Source: Oscillospiraceae bacterium
Lineage (GTDB): Bacteria; Bacillota; Clostridia; Oscillospirales; Acutalibacteraceae
DNA: 9,786 nt
Reading direction: 5' to 3'
NCBI GenBank assembly: GCA_031270785.1
Contig: JAISWM010000116.1
Coordinates: 1-9,786 of the forward strand
Made by a program: the position numbers and the translations under genes. Shown piece after piece: positions 1 through 5,702 of the stretch. The number at the start of each line of letters is the position of its first letter. Position 1 is the stretch's first letter. Below the pieces are notes generated by a model. It was not told the DNA's origin and did not search any database. It saw nothing but the letters and a program-made list of their open reading frames with translations.

Positions 1-4
1 CGTG

Positions 5-18
5 TATAATAATCTTTG
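5..18 (+). promoter_or_regulatory. Probable promoter (-10) of the toxin mRNA
   Basis: A perfect TATAAT lies at 5-10, and the likely transcript start, GTAGCAGGAG, begins at about 18. The -35 box would fall outside the window. The same start sequence occurs inverted at about 255, where the antisense RNA begins, which supports both assignments. Confidence 0.55.
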
Positions 19-78
19 TAGCAGGAGTTTAGCCTGAGAAGACGGTTAGCCCACTCCCTAATGATTGGGGGTGAGCAT

Positions 79-168
79 ATGTTTGATATAGCTTTATTTA
101 TAGCATTCATGATATTTTATGTATCATTTATTATATATATGATTGTTCGTATCAACAAAAATAAATAA
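79..168 (+). CDS. Type I toxin-like small hydrophobic peptide (29 aa)
   Basis: The ATG at 79 opens a 29-residue peptide: a short N-terminus (MFDIALFI), one hydrophobic stretch over about residues 4-24, and a basic polar tail (RINKNK). This is the build of the Fst/TxpA/holin-like toxins of Firmicutes, which sit in the membrane and are held silent by a convergent antisense RNA. A strong Shine-Dalgarno (GGGGGTGAG, 67-75) lies just before the start. CACTCCC (about 52-58) can pair with the GGGGGTG of this site, so ribosome access may be blocked by a 5' UTR stem, as in known type I toxin mRNAs. A terminator follows directly. The peptide is too short for firm family assignment by eye; the locus architecture is the stronger evidence. 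It is the only gene on the plus strand. Confidence 0.72.
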   Translation: MFDIALFIAFMIFYVSFIIYMIVRINKNK

Positions 169-254
169 CCGTTCGACTCTTCCCAAAGTGAAAACGGTTA
201 TTTTTATTTAAATTTTGGGGGCTAGCCGTTCTTTAAACGGTTTAACTCCTGCTA
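155..254 (-). ncRNA. Antisense RNA (antitoxin) of the type I module
   Basis: A consensus promoter at 289-261 would start a transcript near 254 that runs toward the toxin gene and ends at the shared terminator, about 100 nt long. It contains no evident reading frame. It begins with GUAGCAGGAGUU, then folds into a small hairpin, CCGUU-UAAAG-AACGG, followed by CUAGCCCCC. It is complementary to the 3' end of the toxin mRNA. It may also pair with the ACGGTT...CTCC stretch (about 42-57) of the toxin leader. This is the Fst/RNAII-like arrangement; expression is inferred. Confidence 0.68.
166..206. terminator. Bidirectional terminator of toxin mRNA and antisense RNA
   Basis: TAACCGTT (166-173) and AACGGTTA (193-200) form an 8-bp stem. 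On the plus strand it is followed by a T-rich run (about 199-206, with more T beyond). On the minus strand it is followed by ATTTATTTTTG (about 165-155). It overlaps the toxin stop codon and can end transcription in both directions. Confidence 0.7.
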
Positions 255-260
255 CTTCTT

Positions 261-289
261 ATTATAAATTTGAAAAATATTTTTGTCAA
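261..289 (-). promoter_or_regulatory. Consensus sigma-A promoter of the antisense RNA
   Basis: On the minus strand TTGACA (289-284) is followed by exactly 17 nt and then TATAAT (266-261). Both hexamers match the consensus perfectly, making this the strongest promoter visible in the window. That fits an antitoxin RNA that must be made in excess. Confidence 0.85.
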
Positions 290-347
290 TACATAAATAT
301 ATTATATTTTTTTATTTCGAAATTTTAAAAATTCGACTCTTAGCAGT

Positions 348-707
348 TCATAAATTACTTTTAAGTCTATTGCAATACTTACATAGCATTTGACAGTTTT
401 CGTTTGACGTTTTCCCGCCTTTACTCCAAGGTGTTATATGGTCTGCTTCCATTTCGCTTAACTCGAATTGTTGGGCGCACTTTTTACATATACCTTTTTG
501 ATTTTCAAAAGCTTTTCTTTTTTGACTATCTGTAAATTTACGAATATGCAAATATTTTTCTCTGTGTGTTAACACATAAGAATAAATCCCTTTTTTGTTT
601 GTTACATCATCATCGAGCATCAAATTAGTAATTTCCCGCTCAAGTTTGCCGGCATCAAATATCTTATCTTTATAGATGTCATATAAAATATTCCAATTTA
701 CACCCTT
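348..707 (-). pseudogene. C-terminal remnant of a DUF262/GmrSD-type HNH endonuclease
   Basis: The frame is open for 119 residues from a stop at 710-708. A TTG at 623 could begin only its last 91 residues. The C-terminus is a clear HNH zinc-nuclease domain: CKKC, then ADHITPWSKGG, NENCQMLC and CNRLKSN. In 91-residue numbering these are Cys46/Cys49, His62, Asn76 and Cys81/Cys84. The preceding stretch (KLEREITNLMLDDDVTNKKG, then an IRKFTDSQKR segment) resembles the linker before the HNH domain in DUF262 (GmrSD-like restriction) proteins, whose complete forms run to several hundred residues. The DUF262 ATPase/nuclease half is absent. No good ribosome site precedes an in-frame start, and the upstream sequence switches abruptly to the YjbR-like fragment. 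I read this as a 5'-truncated defence gene. A standalone HNH protein is possible but less likely. Confidence 0.7.
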
Positions 708-877
708 TTAATCATGTTGTAGCTATTCCCGATTTGCCGCTTGATTTCCACTTCAGGCACATCAGCGCCGATAACCACCGAGTTCCAATGTTCTTTGTTC
801 ATGTGCCACCCCGGTATCACGCCCTCGAACGCCTGCCGCAGGAAGTCCGCAAAGTTCATCAATAGATGGTAGATGTT
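698..877 (-). pseudogene. C-terminal fragment of a MmcQ/YjbR-like protein
   Basis: The frame runs from the base after the tRNA-Leu 3' end to a TAA at 700-698. From the only in-frame ATG (859) it would give 53 residues. The core PGWHMNKEHWNSVV matches the signature of the MmcQ/YjbR family (small DNA-binding-like proteins of about 115-120 residues), normally found in the second half of the protein. The N-terminal half is missing and no Shine-Dalgarno precedes the ATG. The segment is visibly richer in GC than the flanking DNA, which suggests a different origin. Its stop codon lies inside the open frame of the HNH remnant, so the two fragments are joined near 700-710. Confidence 0.6.
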
Positions 878-878
878 C

Positions 879-965
879 TGGTGCGAGAGACGGGATTTGA
901 ACCCACACGAAAATACTTTCGCTACCCCCTCAAGATAGTGCGTCTACCAATTCCGCCACTCTCGC
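879..965 (-). tRNA. tRNA-Leu (anticodon GAG)
   Basis: This is an 87-nt class II tRNA with encoded CCA. The acceptor stem is GCGAGAG / CTCTCGC with discriminator A. The anticodon stem is CUAUC / GGUAG around the loop UUGAGGG, so the anticodon is GAG, reading CUU/CUC. A long variable arm (GCGAAAGUAUUUUCGU) and the T-loop GGTTCAAATCC follow. The 3' end abuts the gene-remnant region, a common place for integration of mobile DNA. Confidence 0.95.
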
Positions 966-999
966 TATTGCGTAAAAACATGAAATTTATTACAAACTC

Positions 1000-1065
1000 A
1001 TACTAATTTCAATTATAAATATCAGTTTGTATTTGTTAATTTTTCCCCGCGAGCCTGCGGGGAAA
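1000..1065 (-). repeat. GC-hairpin repeat with an ACAAACTGAT arm, upstream of tRNA-Leu
   Basis: A perfect palindrome (1042-1065; TTTCCCCGC, loop GAGCCT, GCGGGGAAA) is followed on the minus strand by a 31-nt arm (1030-1000) beginning ACAAACTGATATTTATAATT. The arm recurs with two mismatches at 5838-5868, again next to a GC hairpin. Its end can pair back (ACAAACT at 992-998 with AGTTTGT at 1024-1030). The arm contains the likely promoter region of the tRNA. From 1066 to about 1160 I see no gene. Confidence 0.7.
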
Positions 1066-1162
1066 GTAAATCAAATACATATCAGATTTTAATTTAGAAA
1101 TAGTATCAAGTTTCTTTAATTATACTACGGTACTAATCTTTATGTCAATATATTGAATTATA

Positions 1163-1444
1163 TCTCACAATAATTGAATCCATTCCTCCCCCCCGCATTC
1201 GGCGGGGTGGGAAGGTATTATCAACTAATTTGGGGCACAACCTCAAACAGTGACGTTTTGTTCTTTCCCCGTATTCGGCGGGGGAAAAAATATTATCAAC
1301 TAATTTGACCCACAACCTCCAACAGTAACGTTTTGTTCTTTCCCCGCATTCGGCGGGGAAAAAAATATTATCAACTAAATTTGACCCATCACCTGCGGAG
1401 GAGAGAGTTACAAGAGTTTATACTTTTTAAGCTAAATCACTATA
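1163..1444 (+). repeat. Tandem array of three family A hairpin elements plus a family B half-element
   Basis: Three units (about 1163-1242, 1243-1317, 1318-1393) follow head to tail with a period of about 75-80 bp. Each has a left arm (like TCTCAAAATAGTTGAAAT), a GC palindrome (CCCCGCATTCGGCGGGG type) and a right arm TATTATCAACTAATTTG...CACAACC. The piece at 1394-1444 is half a hairpin joined to an arm ending TTAAGCTAAATCACTATA, which is the terminal sequence of the family B element at 1918-2024. The rest, up to 1521, is AT-rich with no gene seen. Confidence 0.8.
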
Positions 1445-1521
1445 ACGTGCCTGTAGTTAAAATGGAAAAATAAAAATGTTATTATTTTTTAAAGTTTTTG
1501 CAATAATTATCCTAAAAATTA

Positions 1522-1821
1522 TTAACTTAATGCTCGTTCAAGCCAAATATCAGCTATATCTAACGCCAAGTAGAGATTATTTTTTGAGCTAGTTTTTGTT
1601 ACCTTTTCTTCATTAATACCCCCCGAAATATTCATAAGCTGAACATCAACGTCGGTAGCGATTTTCATATTATCACTTTCGCTGTTGGCAAATTCTTTAA
1701 TGCTTATTTTCACGATATATTTATCGCTCAAATTGCCGTAATAAATTACATCTCCTGATTTAACCAGAGGTTTTCCTTTATATGTTAAAAAACCTTCACA
1801 TTTATTGTTGCTGTTTTTCAT
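1522..1821 (-). CDS. Small conserved-looking hypothetical protein (99 aa)
   Basis: The protein is soluble, with no signal peptide or membrane segment. It opens with a polar stretch, then FLTYKGKPLVKSGDVIYYGN (about residues 13-32), a middle part with alternating beta-like hydrophobics, and a C-terminus LYLALDIADIWLERALS. The FLTYKGKPLV...IYYGN and ALDI..IWLERAL pattern resembles uncharacterised short proteins I recall from Clostridia; I know of no assigned function. The frame extends upstream to 1950, but I chose the ATG at 1821 because AGGGGGA lies 7-8 nt before it and the upstream extension runs into repeat sequence. The ribosome site and start match 16 nt of the family A repeat arm. It stands alone between repeat blocks. 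Confidence 0.7.
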   Translation of the reverse strand: MKNSNNKCEGFLTYKGKPLVKSGDVIYYGNLSDKYIVKISIKEFANSESDNMKIATDVDVQLMNISGGINEEKVTKTSSKNNLYLALDIADIWLERALS

Positions 1822-1917
1822 AATATCTTTCCCCCTAATATTGTCCATTTTTCTGTAAATCATACTTTGCGTATATAGTAAAAATTTTTCAAAGCAATGG
1901 CATTTTTTGTTTTTTCT

Positions 1918-2024
1918 TATAGCTGTTTTACTTGAAAAGAGCACATTCATTTGTGCATTCTTTCCCCGCAGGCTCGCGGGGAAAGAGTTACAAATGTTTA
2001 TACTTTTTAAGTTAAATCACTATA
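1918..2024. mobile_element. Family B MITE-like element (107 bp) with TATAG inverted ends
   Basis: The ends form an imperfect terminal inverted repeat: TATAGCTGTTTTACTTGAAA on the left, and the right end reads TATAGTGATTTAACTTAAAA on the other strand. The centre is a GC palindrome (1961-1985), preceded by a smaller hairpin (GCACATTCATTTGTGC, 1940-1955). No coding capacity is present. It abuts the IS256 remnant exactly at TATA (2021-2024). TA-flanked ends recall MITEs mobilised by IS630/mariner-type transposases, but that is inference. Confidence 0.65.
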
Positions 2025-2160
2025 GAATTGCGAATTTGATGTATTATACATTTTTGAATTTCGGTTTTGGGATAAATAGCCGAAATAGCTTCTGTAAAAC
2101 CAGTCAGTCCGTCAACGCAGGCGATTAAAATATCTTCCTCGCCATAATTTTGGCCATGTT
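2025..2160 (-). pseudogene. Internal fragment of an IS256-family (mutator-type) transposase
   Basis: About 45 codons survive, reading GEEDILIACVDGLTGF, then EAISAIYPKTEIQ and KCIIHQIRNS. The VDGLTGF segment carries a conserved Asp of the DDE catalytic set, and C-I-I-H is the C-x2-H signature of IS256/mutator transposases, whose full length is about 400 residues. Homology stops at NS (2025), where the family B element begins, and near 2155, where the arm of a family A element (TTTTAAAATAGTTGAAAT) begins. Longer open frame on either side is repeat sequence read by chance. The transposase is clearly dead. Rearrangement around the repeats has removed the rest. Confidence 0.8.
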
Positions 2161-2448
2161 TTAAAATAGTTGAAATCTTTTCTTTTTTCCCCCCGCCTTG
2201 GGCGGGGGGGAAGATTATCAACCAATTTGATCCACTACCCAAAACAATTGAAACTTTTTCTTTTCCCCACGCCCTGGGCGGGGGGGGAAGATATTATCAA
2301 CTAATTTGGGCCACAACCCGCGAATCAGCGAGGGAAAAAGATGTTATCAACCAATTTGACCCACTACCCAAAACAATTGAAACTTTTTCTTTTTCCCCCC
2401 GCCTTGGGCGGGGGGGAAAGATATTATCAACTAATTTGGACCACCACC
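2157..2448 (+). repeat. Tandem array of four family A hairpin elements
   Basis: Units lie at about 2157-2240, 2241-2319, 2317-2369 and 2370-2448. Full units have a left arm (AAAACAATTGAAACTTTTTC), a palindrome such as CCCCCCGCCTTGGGCGGGGG and a right arm GATATTATCAACTAATTTGG...CCAC.ACC. The third unit has lost its left arm: its hairpin (CCCGCGAATCAGCGAGGG) starts straight from the end of the previous unit. Up to 2505 I see nothing more than AT-rich DNA. Confidence 0.8.
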
Positions 2449-2505
2449 TGATTTTTGGTTCAGGCAAATTTGCAATTCTTTAATTTATCAAATATTAAAA
2501 TAGAT

Positions 2506-2676
2506 CTATTGTATAGTATTTTCTAAATATTCTTCCAATTGTTTATCTTCTTTTTTCCTTTTTTTATCTCTTAAAACTAATATTGCGGTGACTAAAGACA
2601 AAATAGTTATTATCGCCGTTGTAATGCCAATTATAAAAGCTATTCCATATCTATTGCTATTTTCATTATTCTTCAA
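2506..2676 (-). CDS. Small single-pass membrane protein (56 aa, TTG start)
   Basis: The gene starts at TTG 2676 with a strong Shine-Dalgarno (AGGGGTGA) 7 nt upstream; there is no nearer ATG. The product has a short polar N-terminus (LKNNENSNRY, first residue formyl-Met), one membrane helix over about residues 11-35 (GIAFIIGITT, then AIITILSLVTAILVL), and a strongly charged tail (RDKKRKKEDKQLEEYLEN). The positive-inside rule suggests the tail faces the cytoplasm. No family is recognisable. The clean start signal, stop-free frame and amphipathic tail argue for a real gene. It follows ptsG on the same strand but is separated by about 320 bp containing its own likely promoter, so I do not place it in the PTS operon. 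Confidence 0.65.
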   Translation of the reverse strand: MKNNENSNRYGIAFIIGITTAIITILSLVTAILVLRDKKRKKEDKQLEEYLENTIQ

Positions 2677-2701
2677 AAAATAATCACCCCTAACATGAAA
2701 A

Positions 2702-2734
2702 ATTATAATTAAACTTTATGCTAACATATGTTAG
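2702..2734 (-). promoter_or_regulatory. Likely promoter with a 14-bp operator palindrome
   Basis: On the minus strand TATAAT (2707-2702) lies 26 bp before the TTG start of the small membrane protein, giving a leader of about 20 nt that carries the Shine-Dalgarno. The -35 position has no good TTGACA match. It is instead overlapped by a perfect palindrome, CTAACATATGTTAG (2721-2734), of the kind bound by dimeric repressors or activators. Confidence 0.45.
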
Positions 2735-2779
2735 TGCTGAAATCAACTTTTAAACTATAGTTGTTTCAGGGCAAACGCA

Positions 2780-2793
2780 TGAAAACGTTATCA
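2780..2793. promoter_or_regulatory. cre-like (LacI/CcpA-type) operator
   Basis: TGAAAACGTTATCA matches the Firmicutes catabolite-response consensus TGWAANCGNTNWCA at every defined position. It lies about 75 bp upstream of the -10 box of the small membrane protein gene and downstream of ptsG. Binding by CcpA or another LacI-family regulator is inferred; the site could also be a chance match. Confidence 0.45.
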
Positions 2794-2999
2794 ATCAAAT
2801 TTTATTAAAATATAAAATAAATTTTCAATCGTGCTTCCGAAGGAAGCATGCAAGCCCGCCGTAATACCCTTCATACTCTGCAACGTGGATAGAAGCGGGA
2901 GCAAAAAATTTACTTTTTGCCACTCTCCCTGCCGTGGGCAGAGGGGAAGAACTGCAAATAATATCATGTTTCTAAATGATTTTTATTATATAAGGCAAA
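2794..2999. other. Intergenic region downstream of ptsG: hairpins, no recognised gene
   Basis: A small perfect hairpin (GCTTCC-GAA-GGAAGC, about 2834-2848) lies 150 bp beyond the ptsG stop. It is not followed by a clear T-run, so I do not call it a terminator. A degenerate GC hairpin (CTCTCCCTGCCGTGGGCAGAGGGG type, about 2921-2946) is followed by GCAAATAATATCATGTTT, the right arm seen in the 8225-8669 array. The GC-richer stretch at 2850-2905 gives a short open frame on the minus strand (VAEYEGYYGGLACFLRKHD) that I cannot place; it may be a gene scrap. Confidence 0.5.
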
Positions 3000-4574
3000 T
3001 TATAAACCGGAAATATAATCTTCAACTTCACTTTTAATAACTGTAACTCTGGGGCCGTAAATAATTTGTATTCCTTTACCTTTTTTAATTATTCCCGAAG
3101 CGCCGGTAGATTTCAGCACAGGCTCGTCAATTTTATTCTCATCTTGTACTTTTACTCTAAGTCTGGTCGCGCAGCAATCCAGGTCTTGTATATTATCAGC
3201 TCCGCCAAGGCCGTTTACTATTCTTTCAGATATATTGTCCTGTTTCGAAGCATCCAAATCTTTTCTCGTGTAAAGTTTAGATTCTATTTCATCTTCTTCT
3301 CTGCCGGGTGTAATTAGATTAAATTTTTCAATTACGAATTTGAACAAGAAATAATAAACTGTAAAATACGCTATTCCTATAGGCAGCGCAGATATCCAAT
3401 TGGTCTTGTCATTTCCCTGCAAAACGCCAAACAATAAAAAATCTATTATTCCACCCGAAAAAGTTTGTCCAATGGCAACATTCGACACATGCATAAGCAT
3501 AAAAGAAAGACCGGCAAAAACACAATGTATACCGTAAAGAACGGGTGCTACAAACAAAAATGTAAATTCTATAGGTTCAGTGATACCCGTAATCATAGCA
3601 GTAAGCGCGGCGGAAAACAAAAGTCCGCCGACGACTTTCTTTTTATTTGATTTTGCAGCAGCATACATAGCCCAAGCGGCACCTGGCAGGCCAAAAATCA
3701 TAAATGGAAATTTTCCGGCCATGAATCTCGCGGCATCAATACTAAAATGAGTTACGTTAGGCGACCCAAGTTCTGCGAAGAAAATGTTTTGAGCACCGGT
3801 TATATAAACACCATCTACTATGGCAGTACCGCCAAGGCCCGTCTGCCAAAAAGGCATATAAAACACGTGATGAAGTCCAAAAGGAATTAACGCTCTTTCA
3901 ATAATGCCGTAAATGAAAGTCCCAGCATGCCCTGATTGTGTAACCAATTTTCCAAGAGAATACATCCCCCCCTGAATATACGGCCAAACAAAAAACATTA
4001 ACGTACCAATAAAAATATAGGCAAGAGAAGACACTATAGGTATAAACCTAGTGCCGCCAAAAAAAGAAATAACATTTGGAAGTTTAATTTTGTAAAATTT
4101 ATTATGTAAATAAGCAACACCAAGCCCTACGATAATACCGCCAAACACACCCATCTCCAGCGTCGGTATGCCGCACGCCGACCCAACGGCACCATCAAGC
4201 ATTGCGCCTGATTCCAATTTATCAGTTAAACTCAGTAATGATGAAATTGTTTGATGCATAACTAAAAACGCAATCCCTGAAGATAAAGCGGCGGCGGCTT
4301 TTTCCTTTTCTGCCATACCAAGCGCGACACCCATGGCAAATATAATAGGGAGATTAGCAAACACAATATTCCCCGAATTTTTCATAATAGTAAGTATGAA
4401 ATGAAGGGGACCTTCGCTTAAAAGCCATCCCAAATTATAAGAAGCTATCATTTGAGGATTAGAAAACGAGGCTCCAATTCCCAATAATATTCCCGCTATC
4501 GGAAGAAGCGCGATAGGAAGCATAAAAGAACCGCCAATACGCTGAAGAACACTAAAAGCACCTGAATTTTTCAC
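3000..4574 (-). CDS. ptsG: PTS glucose-type transporter, EIICB component
   Basis: This membrane permease takes up a hexose, most likely glucose, and phosphorylates it on entry. The EIIC domain (about residues 5-425) opens with FMLPIALLPIAGILLGIG and has many membrane helices, IIERALIPFGLHHVFYMPFW (224-243) and the sugar-site motif GITEPIEF (330-337). It ends in TPGRE. The EIIB domain (about 448-524) holds the phosphorylated cysteine in CATRLRV (Cys468, preceded by Cys467). There is no fused EIIA, which fits the separate crr gene upstream. Overall wording resembles Bacillus PtsG more than NagE, though maltose- or glucosamine-type substrates cannot be excluded. The start is GTG at 4574, with a modest GGAAAGATGGTG ribosome region. 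A triplicated repeat separates it from crr, so it may have its own promoter. Confidence 0.88.
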   Translation of the reverse strand: MKNSGAFSVLQRIGGSFMLPIALLPIAGILLGIGASFSNPQMIASYNLGWLLSEGPLHFILTIMKNSGNIVFANLPIIFAMGVALGMAEKEKAAAALSSGIAFLVMHQTISSLLSLTDKLESGAMLDGAVGSACGIPTLEMGVFGGIIVGLGVAYLHNKFYKIKLPNVISFFGGTRFIPIVSSLAYIFIGTLMFFVWPYIQGGMYSLGKLVTQSGHAGTFIYGIIERALIPFGLHHVFYMPFWQTGLGGTAIVDGVYITGAQNIFFAELGSPNVTHFSIDAARFMAGKFPFMIFGLPGAAWAMYAAAKSNKKKVVGGLLFSAALTAMITGITEPIEFTFLFVAPVLYGIHCVFAGLSFMLMHVSNVAIGQTFSGGIIDFLLFGVLQGNDKTNWISALPIGIAYFTVYYFLFKFVIEKFNLITPGREEDEIESKLYTRKDLDASKQDNISERIVNGLGGADNIQDLDCCATRLRVKVQDENKIDEPVLKSTGASGIIKKGKGIQIIYGPRVTVIKSEVEDYISGL

Positions 4575-4607
4575 AAATTACACCATCTTTCCAAATAATG
4601 TAGATCA

Positions 4608-5028
4608 TATAGCTAACGCCCTTAAAAAATATTTAATTTTTTAATACTCTCTCCCCCTGCGGCGGCGGGGAAAGACCGCAAGAATAAATTTATTTTTTTC
4701 AAATGTAGTTGCCATAGATATTGCACCCTAAAAAACAAACTTATTTGTGTATTTCTCCCCCAGTTATAGCTAACGCCCTTAAAAAATATTTAATTTTTTA
4801 ATACTCTCTCCCCCTGCGGCGGCGGGGAAAGACCGCAAGAATAAATTTACTTTTTTCAAATGTAGTTGCTATAGCCATTGCACCCTAAAAAACAAACTTA
4901 TTTGTATATTTCTCCCACGCTATAGCTAACGCCCTTAAAAAATATTTAATTTTTTAATACTCTTTCCCCGCCGCCGGCGGGGAAAGACCGCAAGAATAAA
5001 TTTACTTTTTTCAAATGCAGCAACTATA
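4608..5028. repeat. Three tandem 156/157-bp units, each with a family B hairpin element
   Basis: Units start at 4608, 4765 and 4921. Each contains a 108-109-bp element beginning TATAGCTAACGCCCTT. It passes through an AT hairpin (TTAAAAAA/TTTTTTAA) and a GC hairpin (CCCCCTGCGGCGGCGGGG, or CCCCGCCGCCGGCGGGG in unit 3), and ends GTAGTTGCTATA in unit 2. The ends are inverted (TATAGC(T)AAC). The 47-48-bp linkers (containing TTGCACCCTAAAAAAC) are also alike, so the array arose by tandem duplication rather than by three insertions. It fills most of the 515-bp gap between crr and ptsG; no gene is seen there. Confidence 0.85.
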
Positions 5029-5089
5029 CAAGCAAGGAGCAAATTATTAGAAATTAGACATTTTTCAGTGGTATCAGCTAAAAAAATTT

Positions 5090-5569
5090 TTAAGCCTTAT
5101 AAGTCATAACCACACTCTGCCCCGCTTTAACATCGCCTAAATTATAAGAAATACTTTTGAGTTTATTTGAATTAGTAATAACTATAGGAGTATAAATCGA
5201 AAATCCTTTATCTTGAATAAATTCTAAATTAGCCCTTCCGATGAGCTCTCCGGCTTTAACTTTTTGATCTTTTTTAACAAATGTTTCAAACCCCTCGCCT
5301 TTGAGTTCTACAGTATCTATTCCAACATGAATTAGTATCCCAATGCCATCTTCTAAGCGTATGGCATATGCGTGAAGAGTTTCAAAAACATTTGCTATAA
5401 CTCCGTCTGCGGGGGAAAAAATATCCCCAATATCGGGGACAATAGCAATACCATCCCCCAATAACTTTTGGGAAAACGCTTCATCAGGTACTTCTGAAAG
5501 AGATACCGCTTTACCGCTCTGAGTAGCTAATATTTCTTTATCTTTAGATTTAAAAAGAAAATCAAACAC
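5090..5569 (-). CDS. crr: PTS glucose-type EIIA component
   Basis: This soluble cytoplasmic phosphocarrier passes phosphate from HPr to the EIIB domain of the glucose-type permease. At 159 residues it is a complete standalone EIIA-Glc. SPADGVIANVFETLHAYAI holds the assisting histidine (His66), and GILIHVGIDTVELKGEGF holds the phosphorylated His81; both match the family. LEFIQDKGFSIYTPIVITN is the usual C-terminal section. The start is GTG at 5569, with a strong GGGAGGA ribosome site about 8 nt upstream. The partner permease lies downstream on the same strand, but 515 bp of repeats intervene, so co-transcription is uncertain. Whether it also has regulatory roles, as enteric Crr does, cannot be told. 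Confidence 0.93.
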   Translation of the reverse strand: MFDFLFKSKDKEILATQSGKAVSLSEVPDEAFSQKLLGDGIAIVPDIGDIFSPADGVIANVFETLHAYAIRLEDGIGILIHVGIDTVELKGEGFETFVKKDQKVKAGELIGRANLEFIQDKGFSIYTPIVITNSNKLKSISYNLGDVKAGQSVVMTYKA

Positions 5570-5591
5570 AATTTATATCCTCCCACAATAT

Positions 5592-5702
5592 TAAATTATC
5601 GCTCGTGTCTCAAAATAGCTAAAATCCCTTCTTTTCCCCCGCCTACGGCGGGGGGGGGGGAAGATATTATCAATTAATTTGGACCACCACTAAATTATCG
5701 CT
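5592..5702 (+). mobile_element. Family A hairpin element (87 bp) between 12-bp direct repeats
   Basis: The element at 5604-5690 has a left arm GTGTCTCAAAATAGCTAAAA, a GC palindrome (about 5631-5663, with over-long G-run) and a right arm GATATTATCAATTAATTTGG ending ACCACCAC. Its ends are imperfect inverted repeats (GTG.TC.CAAA). It is bracketed by identical TAAATTATCGCT at 5592-5603 and 5691-5702, as expected for a target-site duplication. It lies just upstream of crr, whose promoter must be in or near it. Confidence 0.7.

Noticed and set aside
1822..1950. N-terminal extension of the hypothetical protein starting at 1950
   Set aside because: The extra codons run across repeat arms and end in the family B element. 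The ATG at 1821 has its own strong ribosome site and begins the conserved-looking part.
2012..2242. An intact 76-residue protein covering the transposase segment
   Set aside because: Only the middle resembles a transposase. Both ends are translated repeat sequence, including a GC hairpin read as a proline/glycine/lysine tract.
2850..2905. A protein-coding scrap on the minus strand (VAEYEGYYGGL)
   Set aside because: It looks protein-like and is GC-richer than its surroundings, but it is too short to assign and runs into repeat sequence, so it is only mentioned within the intergenic entry.
4575..4607. A GlcT-type antiterminator hairpin before ptsG
   Set aside because: Only 33 bp separate the start codon from the repeat array, and I see no RAT-like stem or terminator with a T-run there.
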